A stretch of DNA of 63,209 nucleotides from Methylobacter sp. (GCA_030679035.1 JAUXTH010000099.1:1-63209), one strand, 5' to 3'. Shown: positions 52,424 through 60,276, counted from the stretch's first letter. The notes: generated from the sequence alone by a model not told the origin. Numbers and translations are program-made.

Positions 52424-52477
52424 GGTAAAACCAGGGAAAACACATGAGCCCAGCAGGGAGTGTTTCCCTGGAGGGTA
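52424..52477 (-). promoter_or_regulatory. Leader hairpin III-1
   Basis: Sense: ACCC, 5' arm CAGGGAAACAC, middle arm TCCCTG, CTGGGC, 3' arm GTGTTTTCCCTG, then GAGGA and ATG. CAGGGA/TCCCTG with an AACAC loop is a perfect alternative stem. Confidence 0.9.
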
Positions 52478-52743
52478 AAAAAATAAATATCACGGCTAAG
52501 CCGCTTCATAAGTATCACGCCGAAGCGCTTCATTGATTCCTTATTTAAAGTGCTGAACTGGCACTGCTCTTGAGTCCTCTTAGAGAACTACAAAAATTAA
52601 AGATACTTTGTCACAAAAAAAGCAATTAATCAGTTCGAAAGAGCGCGAAAAAACGCGCCTTTCGGTGCAATGCAAAAAAAGATCAAAAGAGGCAGAAAAA
52701 CCGCGTCTTTCACCCCGATGCAATTGTTTATAAGCGCATACTA
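52477..52743 (-). promoter_or_regulatory. Inter-operon spacer copy 3 and divergent promoter region of operon III and rep
   Basis: 52477-52600 repeats the operon-proximal half of spacer copies 1 and 2 (TGTAGTTCTCTAAGAGGACT, AGTGC...GCACT, AAGGAATCAATG frame from 52533). Here the short frame keeps its first 15 codons but has lost its stop. Further upstream the sequence differs and holds GC-rich hairpins with short T-runs: CGAAAG-GCGCG...CGCGCCTTTCG near 52638-52667, and AAAGACGCGG-type near 52683-52712. They may insulate operon III from the divergent rep gene. Confidence 0.65.
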
Positions 52744-53877
52744 TTGGAGACCGTTAAACATCTACCCTTAACGGCCATGTCATCAAAAAATACGCAACAA
52801 GAAAAAAAGTTCGAGCCACCAACAGTGGAAGCTTTTGATTGTAAACAAATTGACTTGTTTCAATCCTTTCTATGCAATCACGAAGAACAGCGTGGCAAGC
52901 TGTCAAATGCCTTTCCGCTATGGGATTGCCTTCCCCGATATTCAATGTCGCGGCGGGCCGCACAGAAAATGCTAAAAGCCGGAACGTTTCCGAAGCTGCT
53001 AAATATTGCGTGCCAATATTTAGGCCGAAAGATCAAGATCGAGATTCAGCCAGCCCGGCTTAATGATAATGGCGTGGTCACGGAATACTACCCTGGGATC
53101 AGCGAAGAGCTCGTTGAAGATGCCCTTCGAAAAATCGCGACATTGCAGAACCATGGTTACTACGATGAAAGCCGCCCCAGACATGGCGTGTCATTTACGA
53201 TCTACCAGTTACGTAAAGAATTGAAGAAACAAGGTCACACCCGCTCCTACCAGGAAGTTGTTCTGAGCTTAAGAATCTTGGCACGCAGCTCAATCGAAAT
53301 CAGCTCCGAGGATAAAAAAAATAAGATTTACGACGTCTGCACCTATTTCAGCCGGCTGTCGACTGTATCAAGGGCTGGCTTGGAAGAAGATCCTGACGCG
53401 AAGTGGTACGTTGAATTCCATCCCCTGATTACCAAGGCGATCAGCGCCATTGATTACCGGCAGTTTAACTACGAACTAATGATGAGCCATAAAACGCAAC
53501 TGGCTCGCTGGCTGCATAAATACCTCGTTGCTAAATTTATCAACGCATCGGTTGGTCAAAAGTTTGAAATGCGGTTTAGCACCATTAAGCGTGATAGTGG
53601 ATTGCTGGAGGGTTATGGACGAAATCGCGCCGGGATGGAGGCAGTAAGAAATGCGCTTAATGAATTAGCGAATAATGGAATATTGCAACCGATTCTAGAA
53701 AAAGAAGGCAAAGACGAAAAAGTTATGCCATTTATGGAAAACAAAATTATCGGATCAAAGAGTGTGGTCGAAGACATCGTTTATACCGTCTTCCCCTCCG
53801 CCCAATTTTCAAGCGAGTCGAAAAGAGCAAATGCAAATGTTAATCGCCTGAAAGAAAAATCATCCGCAGACCGGTAG
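52744..53877 (+). CDS. repA: Plasmid replication initiator protein
   Basis: 377 residues if it starts at TTG 52744, or 366 from the ATG at 52777; neither has a strong Shine-Dalgarno. Two winged-helix-like halves are suggested: residues about 130-200 (GVSFTIYQLRKELKKQGHTR, VVLSLRILARSSIEI) and 235-320 (QLARWLHKYLVAKFINASVG, FEMRFSTIKRDSGLLEGYGR). This matches RPA/TrfA-like initiators. Its stop codon TAG is itself inside the first of seven iterons, which it would bind to open the origin and probably to repress itself. Confidence 0.8.
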   Translation: METVKHLPLTAMSSKNTQQEKKFEPPTVEAFDCKQIDLFQSFLCNHEEQRGKLSNAFPLWDCLPRYSMSRRAAQKMLKAGTFPKLLNIACQYLGRKIKIEIQPARLNDNGVVTEYYPGISEELVEDALRKIATLQNHGYYDESRPRHGVSFTIYQLRKELKKQGHTRSYQEVVLSLRILARSSIEISSEDKKNKIYDVCTYFSRLSTVSRAGLEEDPDAKWYVEFHPLITKAISAIDYRQFNYELMMSHKTQLARWLHKYLVAKFINASVGQKFEMRFSTIKRDSGLLEGYGRNRAGMEAVRNALNELANNGILQPILEKEGKDEKVMPFMENKIIGSKSVVEDIVYTVFPSAQFSSESKRANANVNRLKEKSSADR

Positions 53878-54147
53878 GTACAGGTGGCGGCTCTGCCCGA
53901 TTTTCGGTAGGTATAGCTGGCGCAGATAGGTAGGAATAGCTGGCGGGGGAGGGAACCGGGATAAAAATGAGCTGTTTAGAGCGTTTTGACCGGTAGGTAG
54001 AGGTGGCGGGAGGTCCAATTTTCGGTAGGTATAACTGGCGGGGTATCAATTTTTCGGTAGGTATAGCTGGCGGGGCAAGAAAATGATGGGGTGAAAAAGC
54101 GAAATCTGTGGATAACTTTAGGCTGTTCGGTAGGTATAGCTGGCGGG
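53872..54147 (+). repeat. Seven iterons (plasmid origin of replication)
   Basis: Repeats of consensus CGGTAGGTATAGCTGGCGG start at about 53872, 53905, 53927, 53991, 54023, 54055 and 54128. Copies vary at a few positions (GTACAGGTGG, GTAGAGGTGG). All have the same orientation; spacing of 32-33 between several is close to three helical turns. They follow the initiator gene directly. Confidence 0.93.
54107..54115 (-). promoter_or_regulatory. DnaA box in plasmid origin
   Basis: TGTGGATAA is the exact complement of the consensus TTATCCACA. It lies between iterons 6 and 7. Confidence 0.85.
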
Positions 54148-54583
54148 TCAATTTTGTAAGACATTGATTTGTTAAAATTAAATAATGTTTTTTTTGCCCT
54201 TATCCTTTTATCCTTATTACTATCCTTTTTTTAACCGTCCGGCATCCGTCTTCGTCACCCAAAAAACACATCGATACAAAATAACTTCATCATCACTAAG
54301 AGGACAAAAAAATGAGCGAAACGAAAAATAGAGATTCTTACCAGCCTGATGGCCTAAACCGACTTTTGTGTTGAGCAACTGGCCGCCAGATTGCAGCCAT
54401 CAATACGGTAGCTTATAAACAATGCAAAAACCGTATTGATGCCGTCAAAAAAGCTTTTGCTGAAAAATGCCGGATTTAGATGATCGGCATAATTAAGAAG
54501 ACGAAAAAAATGCGAAAAAGGCTATTGCGTTATTTCCGACCTGTTTTAAGGTAGATGAAAAAACAGAAAAAAGGGAAACGAAG
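54148..54583 (+). other. AT-rich part of the origin and gene-less interval
   Basis: 54165-54235 is T-rich with repeated ATCCTTT/ATCCTTAT units, a likely unwinding element next to the iterons. At about 54397-54441 ATCAATACGGT and ACCGTATTGAT form an 11-bp inverted repeat with a 20-nt loop. A 20-codon frame at 54312 is too short to call. A decayed gene may lie here. Confidence 0.55.
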
Positions 54584-55453
54584 ATGCAAACCGCAGAAAT
54601 AGTTAAAAACAATATTAGAAGCCGTCTACAGGAAATGATTGAATCTCGTCGCCAACTTTTAAATCACGCTAATTTTTTATCTTCACTTGGCGTTGAGATA
54701 AAAGACAACAGGCTTCATCTGTGTCGATGTTTTGAATCTGTTGCAAAAACCTATATTGATGGTCTGTGTCAGAAATTAACACAGGAGCACGCTAACGGCA
54801 CGCCAGCTAAAATAATGATTGATCCCGAACTTTACTGCATCATTGGTAGTAGAGCAGCAAGCAGAGCGCTTTCATTACTGTTTAACAATGCGGACGATTA
54901 CTCTCTTGATGATGAAAAATCGTTGATTGACAAGTATCTGACTGAGATTGATTTTGAATGCATCGCCGACGAAATTAATACACAGGCTGAGCAACTAAAA
55001 GATACTGGTATTGGTATTTTTGCCCGCCAAATCATCGACCAAATGAACCTGTGGAACCTGGATGGTTACTATTCTCCCTACCGAAAAAACAGCCGAATAA
55101 TTTGTAAAACCTGGGCATTCAATTACCTTCATAATCATTCAGAAATCAGCAAACTGGAAACTTTGAAAAATGCCTTCAATGCTATTGAAGAGGATGCCGG
55201 GATAACGTTCGGGCCGTCGATTAGGGAATACATTTCTGCCGCCGGAAAACTGCATTGGAAATGCGAAAAAATCCCCTCCCGCACAATCTTTGGCAAAGGT
55301 GGTCACCTCGAAATCCATTGCTTCAAAGACAAACACGAATACCGATTTTCAAGCCAGGCCTTTGACGCGCTTATGGCGTTTCTAACGATCAACGGCAAAT
55401 CTGATGTCGTCGATAATATTATGGAAAAAACCGATTTTATGGAGGCTGTATAA
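54584..55453 (+). CDS. Plasmid protein, possibly DUF4942
   Basis: 289 residues, soluble. Helical N-terminus; the end (FGKGGHLEIHCFKDKHEYRF) resembles the DUF4942 C-terminal part, where the family has FKNGNLH-type sequence. DUF4942 genes often stand just before adenine-specific DNA methylase genes on plasmids and prophages. Here the stop overlaps the start of the methylase-helicase gene (TAATG). It is probably a helper of that enzyme. The family call is tentative. Confidence 0.65.
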   Translation: MQTAEIVKNNIRSRLQEMIESRRQLLNHANFLSSLGVEIKDNRLHLCRCFESVAKTYIDGLCQKLTQEHANGTPAKIMIDPELYCIIGSRAASRALSLLFNNADDYSLDDEKSLIDKYLTEIDFECIADEINTQAEQLKDTGIGIFARQIIDQMNLWNLDGYYSPYRKNSRIICKTWAFNYLHNHSEISKLETLKNAFNAIEEDAGITFGPSIREYISAAGKLHWKCEKIPSRTIFGKGGHLEIHCFKDKHEYRFSSQAFDALMAFLTINGKSDVVDNIMEKTDFMEAV

Positions 55454-58400
55454 TGATCCATAGATATTTACCTATTGAACTCGATAACCTGCAGTCAAGG
55501 GGCAGTGTTGCCGCAAAACCCGGATCATTGGCGGCCTTGCACGAAAAAAGAAAAGAAACGCTCTCGCAGTTCTGGACGCCGGATTGGTTGAGCAAATTCA
55601 TATGGCAAACACTATCACCGGCTTTCCCTGGCGAACAGCGCTACAGTTTGTTTGATAACAGCATCGGCAGTGCCGGCATGTTTCGTTATGCCGATCCCAA
55701 GCAGTTTCATTTATTCGGCATTGATGCAGACGGCGATCTGATTGACGAGGTTGTCAGTATTCTCGAAAAGAGCGAGTACGGGTTCGGGTTCGATGTATTG
55801 CATGCTCACATGGAAAATGTCGAGCTTGAAAAATTCAGTGCGGCGCTGATTAATCCTCCATTTAGCATCCCGTTATCGAGCCCATTCCTGAAGCCCTATC
55901 CAGAGATTACCCATTACGGCAAGCATGGCCCCGATACTTCAGCAGTCTCTCATGAGTATGCGTTAGCGCAGGCATTGAGCCATTGCGACATTATCGCAGC
56001 CGTGGTGCCACAAACTACCAAGGACGTTATCTCCCAGAACAGCGAAATGGCTGGTAGACTGCGGGCTGTGTTTGAGCTGCCCAGCGACACATTCAAAGAC
56101 GAAAACGTCAAAGCGGTAAAAACGGATTTGCTGATATTCGGAAGGAAATTAACCGGCGTCAAAGCCAATGTTCCGGAAGCAATTCGGGTAAAAAGACTCG
56201 CGATTGATGAGTTCTCGGTACCGCCTGCTCTTTATCAATTCGAATGCCGGACTATCGGCGATATCGGTCATAGTCGACACCCGATTAAGGTTGTCGGGGT
56301 TGAACAAAGTAAACCTGTAATTACCACACCAGTCACAGGCAACAACACAGTGCTTTTAAAAAGAGCCGGACGGTGGATTAAGCTGACCTTTTCAGACGGC
56401 GCAACCGAAGCGCGTGTTAAAAACAGCCTGTACCGGCTACGACTTTATTCCGACCATCTGCACAAGTATCCGTCGAAAACGCTGTATGCAGGGCAGTTCA
56501 AGCTTAATCTGGATGTTATTGCAATGCAGAACGAACCTTTTGCAGCGCTGGATTCTATTTGCGACGCGATTAGAAGCGCGGGCGGTGATCCGATCGTAAC
56601 CGATCAGTTAAAAGCTGGCATTAAAGGGATTGTTGCTGAAAACAATAGAATGAGCGTTCCTTACGGGCGCACTGTTTACAGAAAAGGTGTGCCTGAATTT
56701 AACGCCACGGCAAAACGCATGGCCTTGATCAATCGCACGCAAAAAGGCGCTGCCATAGCGATGAATGAAGCGGTAACGGCCAAGCGAATTGAATCTGGCT
56801 TCTTGGTCACGACTCGACGCGGACAGTTTACCTGCGAACATGACACTTTCTTCTCGCTATTCGAGCCTGAAGAAAAGGCTCTAGGCGAAGGGTATTGGGA
56901 AGAAATTTACCCGTCCATCGCCAAAATATTCCCTTCTGAAATCGCCAGGCTGCGGACAAATGCAACGCAGTTAGGTATCGACCAATGGCTTACCTGGGAC
57001 TTCCAGATGGAGGACTTGTGTGAGCTGGCATTTAAGCCCACAGGCGGTATTTGTGGCTGGCAAATGGCACTGGGCAAATCCAGGCTTGCCATTTCCCTGG
57101 CACTGCTTCTCACCGGAAAATCGTTAATCGTCCTTAAGTCCCGGTTGATTCCTGAAATGGTTAATGAGCTAAAGGAATTGGGGATCTCGGATTGCCGGGT
57201 AATTAAAACCAAAAGCGACGCTGAATGCTTATGCAAAATTAATATCATCAGTTACGAACGCCTGAAGCGCCCCCTTCACCCCAAATACCCAAAGATCACC
57301 CTAGCGAAATTTATCCGGAAGAAAGTACCTAACGTGCTGTGCGATGAAGGCGGGCTGCTGGCTAACTATCATTCGCTGCAAACGCGATCCGTTTGGCGGC
57401 TTGGCGCAAAGTGCAAATACATCCTGGATGGAACGCCAAGCCCAAACTATCTACGCGAAATGTTAAATCTTGCGGCCTGGGCCGTTGGCGAAGAAAGAGT
57501 ATATCAACCCTATTCAATGAGCAGGGGGTTTATTGAGCCAAGGCTGTTCAATGGTGCCGAACTCCAACCCACTGGCCGTGATGAATTTAATAAGCGTTAT
57601 GTAACAATCGAATGGGCTACCAATGAGTTTTTGGATACTGGGGTGGGTGCCAAGCGCGAAGTACCCAAGATCAAAGCGGCTTTTTTGCAGGATTTTAGGA
57701 ATTGGGTAGCGCCCATGATTAAGCGCCGCGTCCAACAAGAACCCGCTGTAAGCCGGTATGTTAAATTCCCGGTACCCGAGTTACGAGATCCTATTGAGGT
57801 CGATTGGGATTTTGATCATTTACTGTTGTACGTCAAAACCGTTGAGGAATTCGCGAACTGGTACAAAAACTACGCCCAGGAACGCGGGGAAGAAGGTAAA
57901 TCGCTTAATTTGACCATGATCCTTGCGAGACTGGAGGCCTGCTTCAAAGCGACTAATGTGCCTAGTGCGGTATCCGGTTTCGGACAAGGCTTTCAACGCC
58001 TGACTACGAAAGAAATAGCCTGCCTGGATCTGATCGAGAGCGAAGTTAATCGGGGATTGCGCCCCATCATTTTTGCCAGAAACCCAGTTGTTTTACATCG
58101 ACTATCGGCGGAACTGGATAAGCGCAACATCACCAATCTGGTATTTTCCGGAGAGGAAACCATCAATAAACGAATCGAGAAACTGAATACCAGAATCCGT
58201 CAAGGAAATGATCAGGTCATGCTTGCGAGCCTCGGAGTAACCCAGGATGGCCTTAACCTACCTCAATTGAACTCATTCATTTTTTACAATCGGAGTTACA
58301 AACTTCGCGAAGAGTTCCAAGCGATTTACCGGCTTATACGGCCCCAACAAAAAAGCCAGGTATCAGGTAGCTTCCTCCATTTGAAAGGCAGTATCGACGA

Positions 58401-58575
58401 GTACATGGGGCAGCTCATTAAGTGGAAATCCCTCGCGAGCGAATCGGGTCTCGATTATGCCGAGCAAAGTAATGATGAAGAATTTGTGCATTTTGACGCA
58501 TTCGTCTACAGGTTTATCAACTCACTGCCCGAGCTTAAAGAAAAGCTCGACTCATTGAAGAAATTGGCGGCATAA
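55453..58575 (+). CDS. N6-adenine methylase-like / SNF2-family helicase fusion
   Basis: 1040 residues. N-terminal part (about 40-270) is methylase-like: LFDNSIGSAGMFRYAD as a degenerate SAM motif and ALINPPFSIPL as the NPPF catalytic motif. From about 530 an SNF2-type motor: GWQMALGKSRLAISLALLL (Walker A variant), VLCDEGGLLAN (DExx), YILDGTPSPNY (motif III), then helicase C with LASLGVTQDGLNLP and YRLIRPQQK (motif VI). It could modify and translocate on DNA to protect the plasmid, or act as an anti-restriction or replication factor. It could also be a phage-type remodeller without methyl transfer, since the SAM loop is atypical. Confidence 0.8.
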   Translation: MIHRYLPIELDNLQSRGSVAAKPGSLAALHEKRKETLSQFWTPDWLSKFIWQTLSPAFPGEQRYSLFDNSIGSAGMFRYADPKQFHLFGIDADGDLIDEVVSILEKSEYGFGFDVLHAHMENVELEKFSAALINPPFSIPLSSPFLKPYPEITHYGKHGPDTSAVSHEYALAQALSHCDIIAAVVPQTTKDVISQNSEMAGRLRAVFELPSDTFKDENVKAVKTDLLIFGRKLTGVKANVPEAIRVKRLAIDEFSVPPALYQFECRTIGDIGHSRHPIKVVGVEQSKPVITTPVTGNNTVLLKRAGRWIKLTFSDGATEARVKNSLYRLRLYSDHLHKYPSKTLYAGQFKLNLDVIAMQNEPFAALDSICDAIRSAGGDPIVTDQLKAGIKGIVAENNRMSVPYGRTVYRKGVPEFNATAKRMALINRTQKGAAIAMNEAVTAKRIESGFLVTTRRGQFTCEHDTFFSLFEPEEKALGEGYWEEIYPSIAKIFPSEIARLRTNATQLGIDQWLTWDFQMEDLCELAFKPTGGICGWQMALGKSRLAISLALLLTGKSLIVLKSRLIPEMVNELKELGISDCRVIKTKSDAECLCKINIISYERLKRPLHPKYPKITLAKFIRKKVPNVLCDEGGLLANYHSLQTRSVWRLGAKCKYILDGTPSPNYLREMLNLAAWAVGEERVYQPYSMSRGFIEPRLFNGAELQPTGRDEFNKRYVTIEWATNEFLDTGVGAKREVPKIKAAFLQDFRNWVAPMIKRRVQQEPAVSRYVKFPVPELRDPIEVDWDFDHLLLYVKTVEEFANWYKNYAQERGEEGKSLNLTMILARLEACFKATNVPSAVSGFGQGFQRLTTKEIACLDLIESEVNRGLRPIIFARNPVVLHRLSAELDKRNITNLVFSGEETINKRIEKLNTRIRQGNDQVMLASLGVTQDGLNLPQLNSFIFYNRSYKLREEFQAIYRLIRPQQKSQVSGSFLHLKGSIDEYMGQLIKWKSLASESGLDYAEQSNDEEFVHFDAFVYRFINSLPELKEKLDSLKKLAA

Positions 58576-58585
58576 GGGGAATATC

Positions 58586-58855
58586 ATGGCAAACAATCGA
58601 GTCATTAAAAAAATCAGTCTTAACGAGGAATCACGGAGGCTTGTAATTCAGTTTCGAGGCAGCTCCCAAGCCATCGAAGCGAAAGCGTTGGATTTCAAGA
58701 AAGACAAGCTTGGCAATATCGTTTATTTGCTGTTGGATCGATTGATCCATAAGGCAAACGAAGCCTGTTTTGATTGCTTCTTGGATAACGAATGGCAGAA
58801 TGGGTTTTCGGTGTTAGGCTGTTATGTTACTGAGATGGACAGGCGTCCGTTATGA
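58586..58855 (+). CDS. Small plasmid protein of unknown function
   Basis: 89 residues, GGGGA before the ATG, 10 nt after the methylase-helicase stop. Basic N-terminus (NNRVIKKISLNEESRRLVIQ) and a C-terminal FDCFLDNEWQNGFSVLGCYV. No family recognised; probably part of the same transcript. Confidence 0.65.
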   Translation: MANNRVIKKISLNEESRRLVIQFRGSSQAIEAKALDFKKDKLGNIVYLLLDRLIHKANEACFDCFLDNEWQNGFSVLGCYVTEMDRRPL

Positions 58856-58889
58856 GTTTTGTAGTCTTATTTGGATTAGGTGGGTTTTA

Positions 58890-59177
58890 ATGGAAATCAT
58901 GGAGTATCCTTTTTGTGGGGAATCATCAGAAAATTCGTTGATCGTAACAGACAGTCGTCGTCAGAATTTAGCGCTCAACAAAAGCGGTAAGCTTCATAGA
59001 CAAGCCGTTTTGGAGTGTGTTGTGCAGTGTTTAGGGTGTGGAGCTTTAAGTCCATTGAGTCCAGGGTTTGAGTATAAGGAAATTGACTTAACAGAGATTG
59101 CAGAGCTGGAGAGCAAAAAACGGAGCAATTCTTGTTTGGAACGCCAGAAATCCTTTGAACGAAACGATTTTCCGTGA
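58890..59177 (+). CDS. Lar-like zinc-ribbon protein (possible restriction alleviation)
   Basis: 95 residues from the ATG at 58890. MEYPFCGESSENSLIV and VVQCLGCGALSPLSPG resemble the CPFCG...CxxCGA pattern of Lar family proteins, which moderate host type I restriction. The first Cys of the usual pair is Tyr here, so zinc binding may be altered. It lies 0.5 kb before a type I restriction-modification operon, which makes the match interesting but unproven. Confidence 0.5.
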   Translation: MEIMEYPFCGESSENSLIVTDSRRQNLALNKSGKLHRQAVLECVVQCLGCGALSPLSPGFEYKEIDLTEIAELESKKRSNSCLERQKSFERNDFP

Positions 59178-59235
59178 AGCATCCTCTGTCGGCCAGTGAC
59201 AAACAGGCTGATCTATGGATGGCCTGTTGAGAATT

Positions 59236-59440
59236 TCTCTCACGCAACCTGATGTTCTAAAAATTGACGGTAATTTTCTGAAGCTGGCAATGTCCAGCGC
59301 GGAAAATAAAGCAATTTTGAAACACTTTAGTTCATCACTTCACATCAAAAAATATCACCGTTGTAGCCGAGCATATCGAAACCAGCAGGCACCTAAGTGC
59401 CGTTCAGCTCCATCACGGTTCTGGCAACCACGATATTAAA
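59236..59440 (+). pseudogene. Second EAL-domain remnant
   Basis: QPDVLKIDGNFLKLAMSS in one frame, then after a frameshift near 59345 NITVVAEHIETSRHLSAVQ with the VVAEHIET motif of EAL phosphodiesterases. No start and no end. It is different in sequence from the remnant at 6332-6625. Confidence 0.75.
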
Positions 59441-59610
59441 CTGGGCTTGAATACGTTTATATTCAAAAATTGCAAAAAATAACAGGTTATTTTCGATATC
59501 CAGGAACACACAAGGCCTGATCGATATTACCAAATCGATGCAAATCGGGCTGGTTTATTGAGGAGATATGCTGTTAGTGATACAGTCAAGTGTATCTATG
59601 CATCTTCTCC

Positions 59611-59664
59611 TTTAACGCAAAAATATTGACATGAGTTGGCTGCTCTATTACATTATGCGTTAAA
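59611..59664 (+). promoter_or_regulatory. Promoter of type I R-M operon, flanked by an inverted repeat
   Basis: TTGACA (59626-59631), 17 nt, TACATT (59649-59654). Exact 9-bp repeats TTTAACGCA (59611-59619) and TGCGTTAAA (59656-59664) flank both hexamers, a layout suited to repression or looping by a dimeric protein. 59441-59610 shows nothing. Confidence 0.7.
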
Positions 59665-59682
59665 TAGATTGACGCACAAAAA

Positions 59683-60276
59683 ATGAATTTAAAAACTTTA
59701 GCAATATTGATGGCAGGGCATCCGTTACGTGGCAGTATTGAGCATACGCCGAGTGGAGAAGTGGCTGTCGTCCAGATGAAAGATGTAGACCCAGAAGGCG
59801 GCATCAGCAAGGATCGGTTTTACCGTGTAAATTTAACTGGCCGAAAAAACCCGGATTATTTGCGTCAAGGTGACATCTTGTTCGTAGGTCGCGGGTATCG
59901 AATTTTTGCTGTGCTGGTCGATGAAGATTTAAAACAAACAGTAGCCAGCCCACATTTTTTTATTCTTCGGATCAAACCGGAAAAACCTATTCGGCCTGAT
60001 TATCTAGTTTGGTATATCAACCATACACGGGCACAGCGATATTTTTCCAAGCATGTTGCAGGTACAGCATTGCCACATATCAACCGCCAGGCACTGGAAG
60101 ATTTACCGGTAATTTTGCCACCCTTGCAGGTACAGGAGCAGATTGTTAACGCCCATCGTTGCAGGCTTAAAGAAAAAGCCTTGCTGGAAACGTTGATTGA
60201 AAAAAAGAAACTATTTTTAAATGAGCTATTGGATAAAAGATTAAAACACTATGAAACATACGAGGACAGGGCATGA
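59683..60276 (+). CDS. Type I restriction specificity-like protein, single target-recognition domain
   Basis: 197 residues, about half of a standard HsdS. One TRD (VVQMKDVDPEGGISKDRFYR; LRQGDILFVGRGYRIF; ASPHFFILRIKP) followed by the conserved helix (LEDLPVILPPLQVQEQIVNA, EKALLETLIEKKKLFLNELL). Half-size subunits can dimerise to give a symmetric target. Its stop overlaps the hsdM start by 4 nt. A second specificity gene follows at the window end. Confidence 0.8.
   Translation: MNLKTLAILMAGHPLRGSIEHTPSGEVAVVQMKDVDPEGGISKDRFYRVNLTGRKNPDYLRQGDILFVGRGYRIFAVLVDEDLKQTVASPHFFILRIKPEKPIRPDYLVWYINHTRAQRYFSKHVAGTALPHINRQALEDLPVILPPLQVQEQIVNAHRCRLKEKALLETLIEKKKLFLNELLDKRLKHYETYEDRA

Noticed and set aside
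17183-52477. The regularly recurring hairpins as a CRISPR-like or integron-type (attC) array
   Set aside because: The copies are hundreds to thousands of bases apart, differ in arm sequence, and sit in a fixed position before ribosome sites. There are no equal spacers, Cas genes, integrase gene or attC core sites (RYYYAAC).
52213-52533. A 106-codon minus-strand frame starting at the spacer copy 3 leader peptide
   Set aside because: It results from loss of the stop codon in that copy; it runs through leader III-1 and overlaps the better-supported 45-residue gene in another frame.
54312-54374. A 20-codon frame after the origin (begins MSETKNRDSYQPDG)
   Set aside because: Too short, with no conserved feature; it may be the start of a decayed gene but cannot be supported.
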